Below are positions 36,769 through 52,382 of a stretch of 64,000 nt of DNA, piece by piece. This DNA is from Amycolatopsis thermalba (lineage in GTDB: Bacteria; Actinomycetota; Actinomycetes; Mycobacteriales; Pseudonocardiaceae), in NCBI RefSeq assembly GCF_003385215.1, contig NZ_PQHW01000014.1, positions 1 through 64,000 on the forward strand. Direction: 5' to 3'. The stretch's first letter is position 1; each line of letters starts with the position of its first letter. The translations under genes were made by a program, and so were the position numbers. The notes under the pieces were generated by a model. The model saw nothing but the letters and a program-made list of their open reading frames with translations, made no database searches and was not told the origin of the DNA.

Positions 36769-37949
36769 CGGAGACCCGCTTCGGCCGATCCCTCGCGCGT
36801 GGCATCGCGGCGGCGTGCGTGCTCGGTCTCGTCGTGGCCGGCGTGCTCTGGTGGACCCTCAAGGACGCCGACAAGAAGCACGTCACCGCCTACTTCACCA
36901 GCGCGACCGGCCTCTACGTGGGCAACAGCGTGCGCGTGCTGGGCGTCGACATGGGCAAGGTGACCTCGGTCGAGCCGATGGGCGACCGGGTCAAGGTCGT
37001 CATGGAGTACGACCGCGCGGTGCAGGTGCCCGCCGACGCGCAGGCCGCGATCGTCGCGCCGTCGCTGGTCAGCGACCGGTACGTGCAGCTCGCCCCGGCC
37101 TACACCGGCGGCCCGGTGATCAGCGAGGGCGCCACCATCCCGCTGGAGAAGACCGCGGTGCCGATCGAGGTCGACCAGCTCTACGAGAGCCTGGACAAGA
37201 TCAGCCGGTCGCTCGGCCCGAACGGGGTGAACTCCAACGGCTCGCTGTCGGACCTGCTCACCACGCTGGCGCAGAACATGGACGGCAACGGCCAGGCCCT
37301 GCACGACACCATCACGAAGCTGAGCCAGGCGTCGCGGACGCTGTCGGGCAACAAGGACGACCTGTTCGGCACGGTCGCCAACCTGGCCGACTTCACCACC
37401 ACCCTGGCCAACAGCGACAACCAGGTGCGGCAGTTCGAGCAGCGGCTGGCCGACGTCTCCGGCTACCTGGCGGGGGAGAAGGACAACCTCGCCGCCACGG
37501 TGCAGCAGCTGGGCACCACGCTCGCCACGGTGCAGCAGTTCATCAACAACCACTCCGACCGGCTGAAGTCCAACGTGGACAAGCTGGCCAGCGTGACCCA
37601 GGTGCTGGTGGACCAGCGCAGCGCGCTCGCCGAGATCCTCGACGTCGCGCCGGTCGGCCTGAACAACGTCATCAACGCCTACAACGGCTCGTCGGGCACG
37701 CTCGACGCGCGGGCCAACCTCAACGAGCTGACCCAGCCGCCGATCGTGATGATCTGCAACCTGCTCAAGCAGACGCCGGAGGCGCTGGACGCGATCGGCA
37801 ACCTGTGCAGCTCGGTGGCGCCGCTGCTGGATGGCGCGGTGCCGCTGCCGTCGGTCGCGCAGACCGTGCACGCGCTGCAGAACGGCCAGCTGCCGCCGCT
37901 GCCGCTCCCGCTGGCGCAGACCGTCTACGGAACGGGGGCGTCGCAGTGA
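36765..37949 (+). CDS. mceD: Mce family protein MceD
   Basis: This 394-residue protein has an N-terminal hydrophobic anchor (IAAACVLGLVVAGVLWW), an MCE domain (TSATGLYVGNSVRVLGVDMGKVTSVEPMGDRVKVVM) and a long helical stalk. The end is Leu/Pro-rich. Start ATG 36765 overlaps the mceC stop, replacing the upstream ATG by four codons. It is coupled to mceE by GTGA. Confidence 0.93.
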   Translation: MTETRFGRSLARGIAAACVLGLVVAGVLWWTLKDADKKHVTAYFTSATGLYVGNSVRVLGVDMGKVTSVEPMGDRVKVVMEYDRAVQVPADAQAAIVAPSLVSDRYVQLAPAYTGGPVISEGATIPLEKTAVPIEVDQLYESLDKISRSLGPNGVNSNGSLSDLLTTLAQNMDGNGQALHDTITKLSQASRTLSGNKDDLFGTVANLADFTTTLANSDNQVRQFEQRLADVSGYLAGEKDNLAATVQQLGTTLATVQQFINNHSDRLKSNVDKLASVTQVLVDQRSALAEILDVAPVGLNNVINAYNGSSGTLDARANLNELTQPPIVMICNLLKQTPEALDAIGNLCSSVAPLLDGAVPLPSVAQTVHALQNGQLPPLPLPLAQTVYGTGASQ

Positions 37950-39166
37950 GGAAGCCACTCGCCCTCGCCGCCGCCGGCTTGGCGGCGGCGCTGACCCTGA
38001 CCAGCTGCTCGTTCGGCGGCATCTACGACGTGCCGCTGCCCGGCGGCGCCGACCTGGGCGACCACCCGTACACGGTCAAGGTCCAGTTCGCCGACGTGCT
38101 CGACCTCGTGCCGCAGGCCGGGGTCAAGGTCAACGAGGTCCCGGTGGGCCGGGTCGAGTCGATCGGGCTGACCGAGGACGGCTGGCACGCCGAGGTGACG
38201 GTCAAGCTCAACGGCGACGTCAAGCTGCCCGCCAACGCGCTGGCCAACATCCGCCAGTCCAGCCTGCTCGGGGAGAAGTACGTCGAGCTGGCCTCGCCGG
38301 GCGAGGACCTCGCGCAGGGCACCCTCGCCGACGGCGCGGAGATCCCGCTGGCCCGCACCAACCGCAGCGTCGAGGTGGAGGAGGTGCTCGGCGCGCTGTC
38401 CATGCTGCTCAACGGCGGCGGGGTCGAGCAGCTCAACACCATCACCAAGGAGCTCAACGCCGCCACCGAGGGCCGCGAGCCGGACATCCGGCGCCTGCTG
38501 GACAACGCCAACCAGCTGGTGTCCACACTGGACGCCCAGTCCGGCGACATCACGCGGGCGCTGGACGGCCTGAACCGGCTCTCCAGCACGCTGGCCGGGC
38601 AGAAGGACCAGATCGTCAACGCGATCGACGACCTCGGCCCCGGCATCGGGATCCTGGAGCAGCAGCGCACCCAGCTGGTCACCATGCTCCAGGCGCTGCA
38701 GAACCTCTCCGGCGTCACCGTGGACACGCTGAACAAGAGCCAGGAGAACCTGGTCGCCGACCTGCGCGCGTTGCTGCCGACGCTGCAGAAGCTCGGCGAG
38801 GCCGGCGCCGACCTGCCCAAGTCACTGGAGATCCTGCTGACCTACCCGTTCACCGACGCGGCGATCGACGGCGTCAAGGGCGACTACTTCAACCTCTACG
38901 CCAAGATCGACCTGAACCTGCAGAACGTGCTGCAGAACCTCAGCCGCAGCAGGCAGAACCCGCTGGCCGGGGTGCTGCCGGACAGCCTGGCCGGCCTCAC
39001 CGGCGGGGTCGAGGGCGAGCAGGCCAACCAGCCGCCGCCGCTGCCGTTGCCGCTCCAGGTCGCACCGCAGAGCACAGCGGCCACCGGCGCCACCGGGGCC
39101 ACCGGGGCGCAGCCGCAACAGACCGGGGTCGCGGGCATCTTCGGCCTGCTGGCGGGAGGTGCGTGA
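37946..39166 (+). CDS. mceE: Mce family lipoprotein MceE (LprK-like)
   Basis: This 406-residue protein is the one Mce subunit with a lipobox: MRKPLALAAAGLAAALTLTSC, Cys21 lipidated. The MCE domain (VQFADVLDLVPQAGVKVNEVPVGRVESI) and a helical stalk follow, and the C-terminal tail is Pro/Thr/Gly-rich with ATGATGATGA. In mycobacterial Mce complexes this position is also the lipoprotein. GTG 37946 overlaps the mceD stop and TGATG links it to mceF. Confidence 0.94.
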   Translation: MRKPLALAAAGLAAALTLTSCSFGGIYDVPLPGGADLGDHPYTVKVQFADVLDLVPQAGVKVNEVPVGRVESIGLTEDGWHAEVTVKLNGDVKLPANALANIRQSSLLGEKYVELASPGEDLAQGTLADGAEIPLARTNRSVEVEEVLGALSMLLNGGGVEQLNTITKELNAATEGREPDIRRLLDNANQLVSTLDAQSGDITRALDGLNRLSSTLAGQKDQIVNAIDDLGPGIGILEQQRTQLVTMLQALQNLSGVTVDTLNKSQENLVADLRALLPTLQKLGEAGADLPKSLEILLTYPFTDAAIDGVKGDYFNLYAKIDLNLQNVLQNLSRSRQNPLAGVLPDSLAGLTGGVEGEQANQPPPLPLPLQVAPQSTAATGATGATGAQPQQTGVAGIFGLLAGGA

Positions 39167-40425
39167 TGCTGGTCCGCAAGACGAAGATCCAACTGGTCGC
39201 GTTCCTGGTCATCTCCGTGGTGGCCGTGGTGTACGCGCTGATCCGGTTCGCCGGGCTCGGGCAGGTGTTCGGCCAGACCGGGTACACGGTTAAGCTGGAG
39301 CTGACCCAGTCCGGCGGCATCTTCACCGGGGCCGAGGTCACCTACCGCGGCTACAACATCGGCAAGGTCGGCCAGCTGCGGCTCACCGCCGAGGGCCTGG
39401 AGGCCGACCTGGAGATCGACCCGGACACCCCGCGGGTGCCGGCGAACCTGCAGGCGGTCGTCGCCAACCGGTCGGCGGTCGGGGAGCAGTTCGTCGACCT
39501 GCGGCCGGTCGCCGACGGCGGGCCGTACCTGGCGGGCGGGTCGGTCATCCCCGCCGCGAAGACGCAGGTGCCGATCGGCACCGACCAGATCATCACCGGC
39601 CTGGACAGCCTGGCCTCCTCGGTGCCGAAGGACGCGCTGCGGACCGTCGTCGACGAGTCCTACAACGCGTTCAACGGCACCGGCCCGGGCCTGCAGCAGC
39701 TGCTGGACACCGCGCGGGACTTCACCGCCACCGCGCAGCAGTACCTGCCGCAGACCGTGCAGCTGCTCGACTCCGGTGAGCGGGTGCTCCAGACGCAGAA
39801 CCAGCAAGCGGGCAACCTGAAGGAGTTCAGCCGCAACCTCAACGAGCTGTCGGCGACGCTGAAGGGCTCCGACGCCGACATCCGGCGGCTGATCGAGGTC
39901 GCCCCGGGCGCGGCGCAGACGCTCAACCAGTTCGTGACCGACCTCGGGCCCGGGCTCGGCGAGCTGACCGCGAACCTGCTGACCACGTCGAACCTGCTGC
40001 TGACCCGGCAGGACGGCATCCAGCAGGTGCTGGTCAGCTACCCGGTGCTGGCGGTGGGCGCCCGCAGCGTGGCGCCCGGCGACGGCACCGCGCACCTGGG
40101 GCTGGCGCTCAACCTGTTCGACCCGCCGGTGTGCACCAAGGGCTACATGAGCCCGGAGCAGTACCGCACGGGTGCCGAGACCACGCCGCGGGAGCCGAAC
40201 CTGAACTCCTACTGCGCGGAGCCCGCGGGCAGCCCGATTGGCGTGCGCGGTGCGCAGAACGCGCCGTACAACGGGGTGCCGGTGGATCCCTCGCCGCAGG
40301 AGGTCGCGCAGAATTCGAACCGCGACGAGGAGCAGCTGGCGTACATGCGGGGCACCCCCGGCGTCGTCGGCTCGCCGGGCGTCTCGATCACCAGCCTGTC
40401 CGCCCTGCTGGGACTGCCCGGCTGA
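39166..40425 (+). CDS. mceF: Mce family protein MceF
   Basis: This 419-residue protein has an N-terminal membrane helix (IQLVAFLVISVVAVVYALI), an MCE domain (LTQSGGIFTGAEVTYRGYNIGKVGQLRL) and a helical stalk. The end is Ser/Pro/Gly-rich with Cys in PPVCTKGYM and NSYCAEP. It is the last of the six Mce proteins and should lie at the tunnel end. ATG 39166 shares a base with the mceE stop. Confidence 0.94.
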   Translation: MLVRKTKIQLVAFLVISVVAVVYALIRFAGLGQVFGQTGYTVKLELTQSGGIFTGAEVTYRGYNIGKVGQLRLTAEGLEADLEIDPDTPRVPANLQAVVANRSAVGEQFVDLRPVADGGPYLAGGSVIPAAKTQVPIGTDQIITGLDSLASSVPKDALRTVVDESYNAFNGTGPGLQQLLDTARDFTATAQQYLPQTVQLLDSGERVLQTQNQQAGNLKEFSRNLNELSATLKGSDADIRRLIEVAPGAAQTLNQFVTDLGPGLGELTANLLTTSNLLLTRQDGIQQVLVSYPVLAVGARSVAPGDGTAHLGLALNLFDPPVCTKGYMSPEQYRTGAETTPREPNLNSYCAEPAGSPIGVRGAQNAPYNGVPVDPSPQEVAQNSNRDEEQLAYMRGTPGVVGSPGVSITSLSALLGLPG

Positions 40426-40461
40426 CGCCGCCCACACCCGACCTACCTACTCTGGAGAGCT

Positions 40462-41049
40462 ATGAGTTCGGACGAGGCACGGACCGAGGAAGCCGGCTTC
40501 CCGGATCCGCCGGCCGAGGACCCGGCCACCGGGGACAAGCTGGGCCGGTACCTGGTGCTGGGCACGGCCGCGCTGGCCGCGGCGGCGCTGATCGTCGCCG
40601 GGATCTTCGGGGTCCAGTGGTGGGTCGCCTCCACCGACGACAACCTGGCGCTGGCCCAGGCCCGCGACGACGTGGTCAAGGCGGGCACCACGGCGGTCAA
40701 GGCGTACACGGAGCTGGACTACACCAACCCGGACGGCTACTTCGCCCAGCAGAAGGCCGTGTCGACCCAGGAGCTGGCCGACCAGATCACCGCGACCGAG
40801 CAGAACTACCGCCAGGCCATGACCGAGGCCAAGACCAAGGTGACCACCACGGTGCAGGACATCGGGGTGGAGGAGCTGGACCTGCACGGCGGGAAGGCGA
40901 GCTTCCTGGCCGCGATCAGCACGCTGGTCGCCAAGGAGGGCGCGCAGCCGGTCGCCAAGCCGCTGCGGCTGGAGGTGCAGATGACCCGGGTCGGGGACGA
41001 GTGGAAGGTGTCCGGGATCGGGTCGGTGCCGCTCGTGAGCGGGCAGTAA
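40462..41049 (+). CDS. Mce-associated membrane protein 1
   Basis: This 195-residue protein has an acidic cytoplasmic start, one membrane helix (about 29-51) and a SnoaL/NTF2-like outer domain (DDVVKAGTTAVKAYTELDYTNPDGYFAQQKAVST... DEWKVSGIGSVPL). Such Mas proteins accompany Mce operons and stabilise the complex in mycobacteria. The ribosome site GGAGAG lies before ATG 40462, 36 nt after mceF. Confidence 0.9.
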   Translation: MSSDEARTEEAGFPDPPAEDPATGDKLGRYLVLGTAALAAAALIVAGIFGVQWWVASTDDNLALAQARDDVVKAGTTAVKAYTELDYTNPDGYFAQQKAVSTQELADQITATEQNYRQAMTEAKTKVTTTVQDIGVEELDLHGGKASFLAAISTLVAKEGAQPVAKPLRLEVQMTRVGDEWKVSGIGSVPLVSGQ

Positions 41050-41083
41050 CGGTCGCCGCAGGCGTACGAGGAGAGGACCAGTC

Positions 41084-41977
41084 ATGCCACCGTCTCGCCG
41101 GCAGACACCGCCGGTGCGCCGCCGTCCCAAGGTCGCCGGCGCCGGGATCCGGCGTCCCTCGCCGAGGCCCCGCGACGAGGAGTACGCCGAGACCGAGGAG
41201 GTCACGGGCCGGGCCGCGGCGCCCGAACCGGAGGTCGATGAGGTCGAGGTCGCCGAGCCCGAGGCCGCTGCCGAGGCCCCGGCCGAGCCGCGACGGCCCA
41301 GCCCGCGGCCCAAGGCCCGCGACGAGGGCGAGCCGAAGCCGGAGAGCTACGCCGAGGCCGAAGCAGCCACGTCGGACGAGGAGCCGACGGCTGCGGGGGA
41401 GCGGCGGAAGACGAGCCCGTACGTGCTGGCCGGCGTGCTGTTCGGTCTGGCGCTGGTGCTGGCCGGGTTAGCGGTGTGGTTCAAGATCGAGGGCAACCGG
41501 GTCGACGAGATGATGTCGAACACGGCGCTGCTGGACACCGCCCGCACGGCGGAGGTCAGCAAGGCCGCCACGGGTGCCGCCGAGTCGCTGTTCTCCTACG
41601 ACTTCAACAACATCGCGAAGACCCAGGACGCGGCGAAGAACCTGCTGCTCAACGACGAGGTGAAGGCCAAGTACAACGCCATCTTCGGCGAGGTCGAGCG
41701 GCTGGCCCCGCAGCAGAAGATCGTGGTCACGGTGAAGGCGACGCGCAGCGCGGTGATCATGCTCGACGGCGACCGCGCGAAGGTGATGGTGTTCGTCGAC
41801 CAGACCTCGACGCGCACGGACCAGAACCAGACGGCGAGCGGCAGCGCGCAGCTGTGGCTGAACATGCAGTACGTCGACGGCGAGTGGAAGGTCTCGGCGC
41901 TGGACACGTACACAGCCACCCAGCCGACGCCAGCGCCGTCCAGCGCGCCGCCCGCGTCCCCGGCACCGTCCCGCTGA
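41084..41977 (+). CDS. Mce-associated membrane protein 2
   Basis: This 297-residue protein has a ~110-residue disordered cytoplasmic arm rich in Arg/Pro then Glu/Ala, and one membrane helix (about 111-131). An NTF2-like outer domain (NTALLDTARTAEVSKAATGAAESLFSYDFNNI ... VDGEWKVSALDTY) and a Pro/Ala/Ser tail follow. It is the last gene of the mce operon. The GGAGAGG site precedes ATG 41084, and a terminator follows the stop. Confidence 0.9.
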   Translation: MPPSRRQTPPVRRRPKVAGAGIRRPSPRPRDEEYAETEEVTGRAAAPEPEVDEVEVAEPEAAAEAPAEPRRPSPRPKARDEGEPKPESYAEAEAATSDEEPTAAGERRKTSPYVLAGVLFGLALVLAGLAVWFKIEGNRVDEMMSNTALLDTARTAEVSKAATGAAESLFSYDFNNIAKTQDAAKNLLLNDEVKAKYNAIFGEVERLAPQQKIVVTVKATRSAVIMLDGDRAKVMVFVDQTSTRTDQNQTASGSAQLWLNMQYVDGEWKVSALDTYTATQPTPAPSSAPPASPAPSR

Positions 41978-41987
41978 TCCATTCCGG

Positions 41988-42022
41988 ACGCCCCCGCCGA
42001 GCCGCCGGCCGGTGGGGGCGTT
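41988..42022 (+). terminator. mce operon terminator
   Basis: An 11-bp G/C stem (41988-41998 with 42011-42021, one G-U pair) is followed by TTCTGG, 11 nt past the last stop of the operon. Confidence 0.7.
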
Positions 42023-42190
42023 CTGGTGTTCGTGCGCACCCTGCCGCGGTGGGGCGCGCTGGCTCGGATACCGCCGCGCCCCGGGCGGTGGGACTTCTGC
42101 TGTTCGTGGGAACCCTGCCGCAACAGGGCGCGCTCGACCGGACGCCGCCGCGCCCCGGTGGGGCATCTGCTGTTCCTGGGCGGCCGCGTG
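42022..42190. repeat. Degenerate ~70-74 bp tandem repeats
   Basis: Units start at 42022, 42096 and 42166 (the last partial). Each opens tctg(g/c)tgttc(g/c)tg and the first two share accctgccgc, gggcgcgct and ccgccgcgcccc in the same order. No coding function is evident; several out-of-phase open frames result from the repeats. Confidence 0.65.
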
Positions 42191-42714
42191 CTGCGGCCGC
42201 GCCTGGCTAGGCTGGCCGCCCATCATTCCGGGGCGTGCCTACCCAGCGGCCGCGCCGCGAGCACCGCCGCGCCGAGTCGTGCGCACCCTGCCGCTGCAAC
42301 CCGGGCACCAGCCACCGCCGTCCCGGCCCCTCGACAGCCCCCACGGCCGTGAAGCGCGCCACTCCAAACCGCCGCGAGTGCCTCTCCGCGACGGCCGCAC
42401 CGGGGCCCCGCGCCGCTTTCGCGGGGCCCCGCAACAACACCCGGGGACGATCTTGGACCGGCGTGACCCAGCCCGCAACCCCTGGTGACCGCATCCGTCC
42501 CCGGGCGCCGCCACAAACACGAATCCCCAGGTCGAGGCCGTGTACGGACCGCGATCGCGTTGCGCCAACCGGCGGGTTCGCCGCGTGGCATCTTGACTCT
42601 TCGGCGCCGGGGGTTCACGCTTATCGCCAACGGCAGCGCCCTGCGGGAGGGCCTGTCGGGAGGCGATGCCTGAGCACGTCGTGATCGAGGTGCGGGCCCC
42701 ATCGAGCGGCCCCC
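42191..42714. other. Gap upstream of rpoB without a supported gene
   Basis: Overlapping Arg/Pro/Ala-rich open frames on both strands have neither ribosome sites nor conserved features. The stretch holds a strong 12-bp hairpin with a GGGGCCCC core (42401-42412 with 42420-42431). Further upstream there is a gcggccgc/gcggccgc hairpin around 42181-42201. It is probably a regulatory and transcript-end spacer between the mce and rpoBC operons. Confidence 0.5.
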
Positions 42715-42743
42715 TCGACAGAACGCGTCGTTCAGGCTAGACT
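42715..42743 (+). promoter_or_regulatory. Candidate rpoBC promoter P1
   Basis: TCGACA (42715-42720), a 17-nt spacer and TAGACT (42738-42743) fit the housekeeping sigma consensus of actinomycetes. It lies ~135 nt upstream of the rpoB start. Confidence 0.6.
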
Positions 42744-42811
42744 GCTTCTTTGCGCTGCCCTCTTTCAGGCTGCCCGAAGACGGAAGCTAGGATAGTGGGC
42801 ACACGGCACCC

Positions 42812-42840
42812 TTGACAGTCGCTTTAGCTGTTGCTAACGC
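42812..42840 (+). promoter_or_regulatory. Candidate rpoBC promoter P2
   Basis: A perfect -35 TTGACA (42812-42817) is spaced 17 nt from TAACGC (42835-42840). The -10 is weak at its last base. A TAGGAT at 42788-42793 could be a further -10. P2 would give a ~30-nt leader. Confidence 0.5.
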
Positions 42841-42877
42841 GGCTGCGCACCGCTCATTGTCCCCGGAAGGACGCATC

Positions 42878-46393
<3,516 letters not shown>

Positions 46394-46400
46394 CGTAGCG

Positions 46401-46439
46401 ACCGGGGGCGGGGCCACCTCCCGCGGCCCCGCCCCCGGT
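46401..46439 (+). terminator. rpoB-rpoC intergenic hairpin
   Basis: A perfect 15-bp G/C stem (46401-46415 with 46425-46439, 9-nt loop) lacks a T-tract. In the rpoBC message it may cause partial termination or mark an RNase cut, tuning rpoC relative to rpoB. Confidence 0.6.
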
Positions 46440-46484
46440 AGCCGACTCCTCTAGCCGAATCAACCCCAAAGGGGATGCAACGAC

Positions 46485-50396
<3,912 letters not shown>

Positions 50397-50409
50397 TCGG
50401 TAGTTGTGT

Positions 50410-50445
50410 GAAGCCCCCGGCTCCGGTTTCGGAGCCGGGGGCTTC
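50410..50445 (+). terminator. rpoC terminator
   Basis: A perfect 15-bp stem (50410-50424 with 50431-50445, loop ggtttc) starts 13 nt after the rpoC stop. Confidence 0.88.
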
Positions 50446-50515
50446 GTCGTGTCCGGGCAGGGGCGCGGAGGTAGCGTGAGGCCCGAGTTCACACGAGCGA
50501 CACGAGGAGGGCGTT

Positions 50516-50662
50516 GTGAACGCAGAGCAGGCCCCGGAGGAGGCGCCGTCGAGGGGACGGCACGCCGCGCCCGAGGGCGCACCCACCCACCCGGCGATCG
50601 ACCTGTCGAGGGACCCCAACCCGGGCAGGCCGGACCACGCGAAGCCCGACGAGGACGAGTAG
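50516..50662 (+). CDS. Small acidic, probably disordered protein (48 aa)
   Basis: The start is GTG 50516 with a strong GAGGAGGG site four nt upstream. The product is a Pro/Glu/Asp/Ala-rich, fully polar 48-residue protein (start MNAEQAPEEAPSRG, end PDHAKPDEDE) with no Cys, Trp or Tyr and no recognised family. It lies alone between the rpoC terminator and a second strong terminator, so it has its own transcript. The ribosome site and isolated position argue for a real gene; function unknown. Confidence 0.6.
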   Translation: MNAEQAPEEAPSRGRHAAPEGAPTHPAIDLSRDPNPGRPDHAKPDEDE

Positions 50663-50676
50663 CCGTCCCGACGTGG

Positions 50677-50710
50677 AACGGGGCCCCAGGCGCGCGCCTG
50701 GGGCCCCGTT
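50677..50710. terminator. Bidirectional terminator
   Basis: A perfect 16-bp stem (50677-50692 with 50695-50710) with a 2-nt tip lies between the small acidic ORF and the convergent large helical protein gene. Confidence 0.85.
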
Positions 50711-50719
50711 TCGTGGGGG

Positions 50720-52033
50720 TCAGAAGTCGAGCTTGCCGGTGATCTCGGCGTCGGACATGCCGGTGTCGCCGTGGTCCTCGGCCTGCCCGGCCTTCTCGGT
50801 GAAGTCGTCGAACGTCTGCTGGGCCTTGTCGATCGTGCCGGGGACGTCCGGGATCTTGCGCTCGCTGCCCGGCACCTCCTCGCTGCCGGGGCGTTCCTGC
50901 ATCGAGATGACCTGGTCCTTCACGGCCTCGCCGGCGAACTCCTTGAGCTTCCCGCCGGCCTGCTCGCCGATCGTGTCGCTGATCGCCCCGCGCAGGTCCC
51001 GCGTCAGGTTGGGTGTCTCGCCGTTCTCGATCGCGTCCCTGCCTGCCTGCTTGGCCCGGTCGAGGATGCCGTCCGCGGCCTCCTTGCCGAGGTTCTCCTT
51101 CAGCACGCCATCGGTGAGCTGCTGCGCGACCTTGTCGGTGACCTTCTCCGGGCTGAGGCTGTCCCCGGCATTGCCGACGGCGTCCGCGAGCTTCTTGAAC
51201 CCCGGGATCTTCTCCAGGAACGCCTTGATCTTGTCGATCAGGCTCTTGATCTTGTCGATGACGGTGGTCAGCTTCTGCATCCAGCGGCTGACCTTGGACG
51301 TCTCGGTCGCGGCCCGGACCCCGGTGGCGGCCGCCGCCGCGGCCTCCGAGCCGCCCAGCGTGACCACCGTGGCGGCGAGCGCGGCCAGCCAGGTGACGAT
51401 CAGCCACTCGACGAAGTCGCTGATGATGCTCAGCACGAGGTCCTTCGCGATGCTCATCACCGCGGAGCTGACCGCGAGCAGCGTCGCCAGCTCGGTCGTC
51501 GCGCCGGCGGTGCCGGAGAGCCCGTCGCGGAACTCGCTGAGCCGCTTCGCCGCGGCTTCGGCGCCGTCGCCCTGCCAGTTGGCGAGCCCGCTCGCCAGGA
51601 GTTCCTCGGTCTCCTGCTTCAGCGCCTCGATCTGCTCCCCGAGCTGGTTGAACGCCTTCGCGCCGTCCTCCAGGGCGTCCGGGTCGCCGGTGACGAGTTC
51701 GAGCGCGTCCTCCAGCGGTTTGATCCAGCTGACCAGGAAACCGACCCCGTTCGAGATCAGCCAGCCGAGCGGGTCCGACACGATGTCGCCGATGGTGCTC
51801 GCGGCTTCGTTGACGAACGAGCTGGCCGTCGAGAAGGCCTCCGTGCCGTCCGCGACGAGGGCTTCGAGGTCACCCTTCGCCAGGTCCTCGCCGAGCTGGA
51901 AGCCCACGTCGAGGGTGTCATTGGCGCCGGAGTAGAGCTTGACCGGAGCGGTGTCGTCGAGCTTCTCCTGGACCTCCTCGGCGTCGTAGCCCGAGCCGAA
52001 GTTCTCGGCCAGCGCCTCCGCATCCGTGGGCAC
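50720..52033 (-). CDS. Large helical protein of a type-VII-like cluster (WXG100/PPE-like N-domain)
   Basis: This 437-residue protein has no signal peptide. Residues ~1-190 are helical with a SGLANWQGDGAEAAAKRLSEFRDGL segment that resembles the W-x-G turn and second helix of WXG100/LXG proteins. A hydrophobic helical block follows (AKDLVLSIISDFVEWLIVTWLAALAATVVTLGG). The C-terminal half is charged and helical (KIKSLIDKIKAFLEKIPGFKKL...) and ends DAEITGKLDF. No nuclease, ADP-ribosyltransferase or other toxin motif is seen. Start GTG 52033 has GGAGG upstream, and 1 nt separates it from the EspC-like gene. It is a likely secreted substrate or partner (inference). Confidence 0.8.
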   Translation of the reverse strand: MPTDAEALAENFGSGYDAEEVQEKLDDTAPVKLYSGANDTLDVGFQLGEDLAKGDLEALVADGTEAFSTASSFVNEAASTIGDIVSDPLGWLISNGVGFLVSWIKPLEDALELVTGDPDALEDGAKAFNQLGEQIEALKQETEELLASGLANWQGDGAEAAAKRLSEFRDGLSGTAGATTELATLLAVSSAVMSIAKDLVLSIISDFVEWLIVTWLAALAATVVTLGGSEAAAAAATGVRAATETSKVSRWMQKLTTVIDKIKSLIDKIKAFLEKIPGFKKLADAVGNAGDSLSPEKVTDKVAQQLTDGVLKENLGKEAADGILDRAKQAGRDAIENGETPNLTRDLRGAISDTIGEQAGGKLKEFAGEAVKDQVISMQERPGSEEVPGSERKIPDVPGTIDKAQQTFDDFTEKAGQAEDHGDTGMSDAEITGKLDF

Positions 52034-52034
52034 G

Positions 52035-52382
52035 TCAGATCGCCTCCGTTCCCGCGTCGGTCTCGTCGAGCAGCTCGGCGACATCGCCGAACGCGCGGAC
52101 CACCTCGTCGTCCATCGAGCTGTACGCGTCGGCGGCGCTGGTCAGCTTCACGCCGATCGACTGGTAGCCCGCGGACATCTCGTTCAGGTGGTCCTTCAGC
52201 TTGCCGAGCATTTCGCGGTACACCGGGAACGCGGTGCCGGCTCCGAGCAGTCCCCACGAGACCACGGGCACGTCCGCCTCGTAGGTCGCCTGCTGCAGCT
52301 CCGAGACCTTCCCCGTCAGGTCGCTCGCCCGCGCCGCGGTGGTGCGCAGGGCTTCGACGTCGACCTGGAACCCGCCGGCCAT
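52035..52382 (-). CDS. EspC/WXG100-like small secreted-type protein
   Basis: This 115-residue all-helical protein (MAGGFQVDVEALRTTAARASDLTGKVSELQQATYEADVPVVSWGLLGAG...) has the ESX-associated EspC family pattern. The second half ends SMDDEVVRAFGDVAELLDE. Such proteins form helical-hairpin dimers exported by type VII secretion, usually together with a larger neighbour. It overlaps the YbaB-like gene by one base (TGATG) and abuts the large helical gene. Confidence 0.85.
   Translation of the reverse strand: MAGGFQVDVEALRTTAARASDLTGKVSELQQATYEADVPVVSWGLLGAGTAFPVYREMLGKLKDHLNEMSAGYQSIGVKLTSAADAYSSMDDEVVRAFGDVAELLDETDAGTEAI

Noticed and set aside
42012-42568. Overlapping open frames on both strands between the mce operon and rpoB
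   Set aside because: No ribosome sites, compositions that simply reflect GC repeats, and the frames shift from one repeat unit to the next.
42812-42877. 22-residue N-terminal extension of RpoB from TTG 42812
   Set aside because: That codon lies inside a TTGACA -35 sequence; TTG 42878 has GGAAGGA correctly spaced and gives the family N-terminus.
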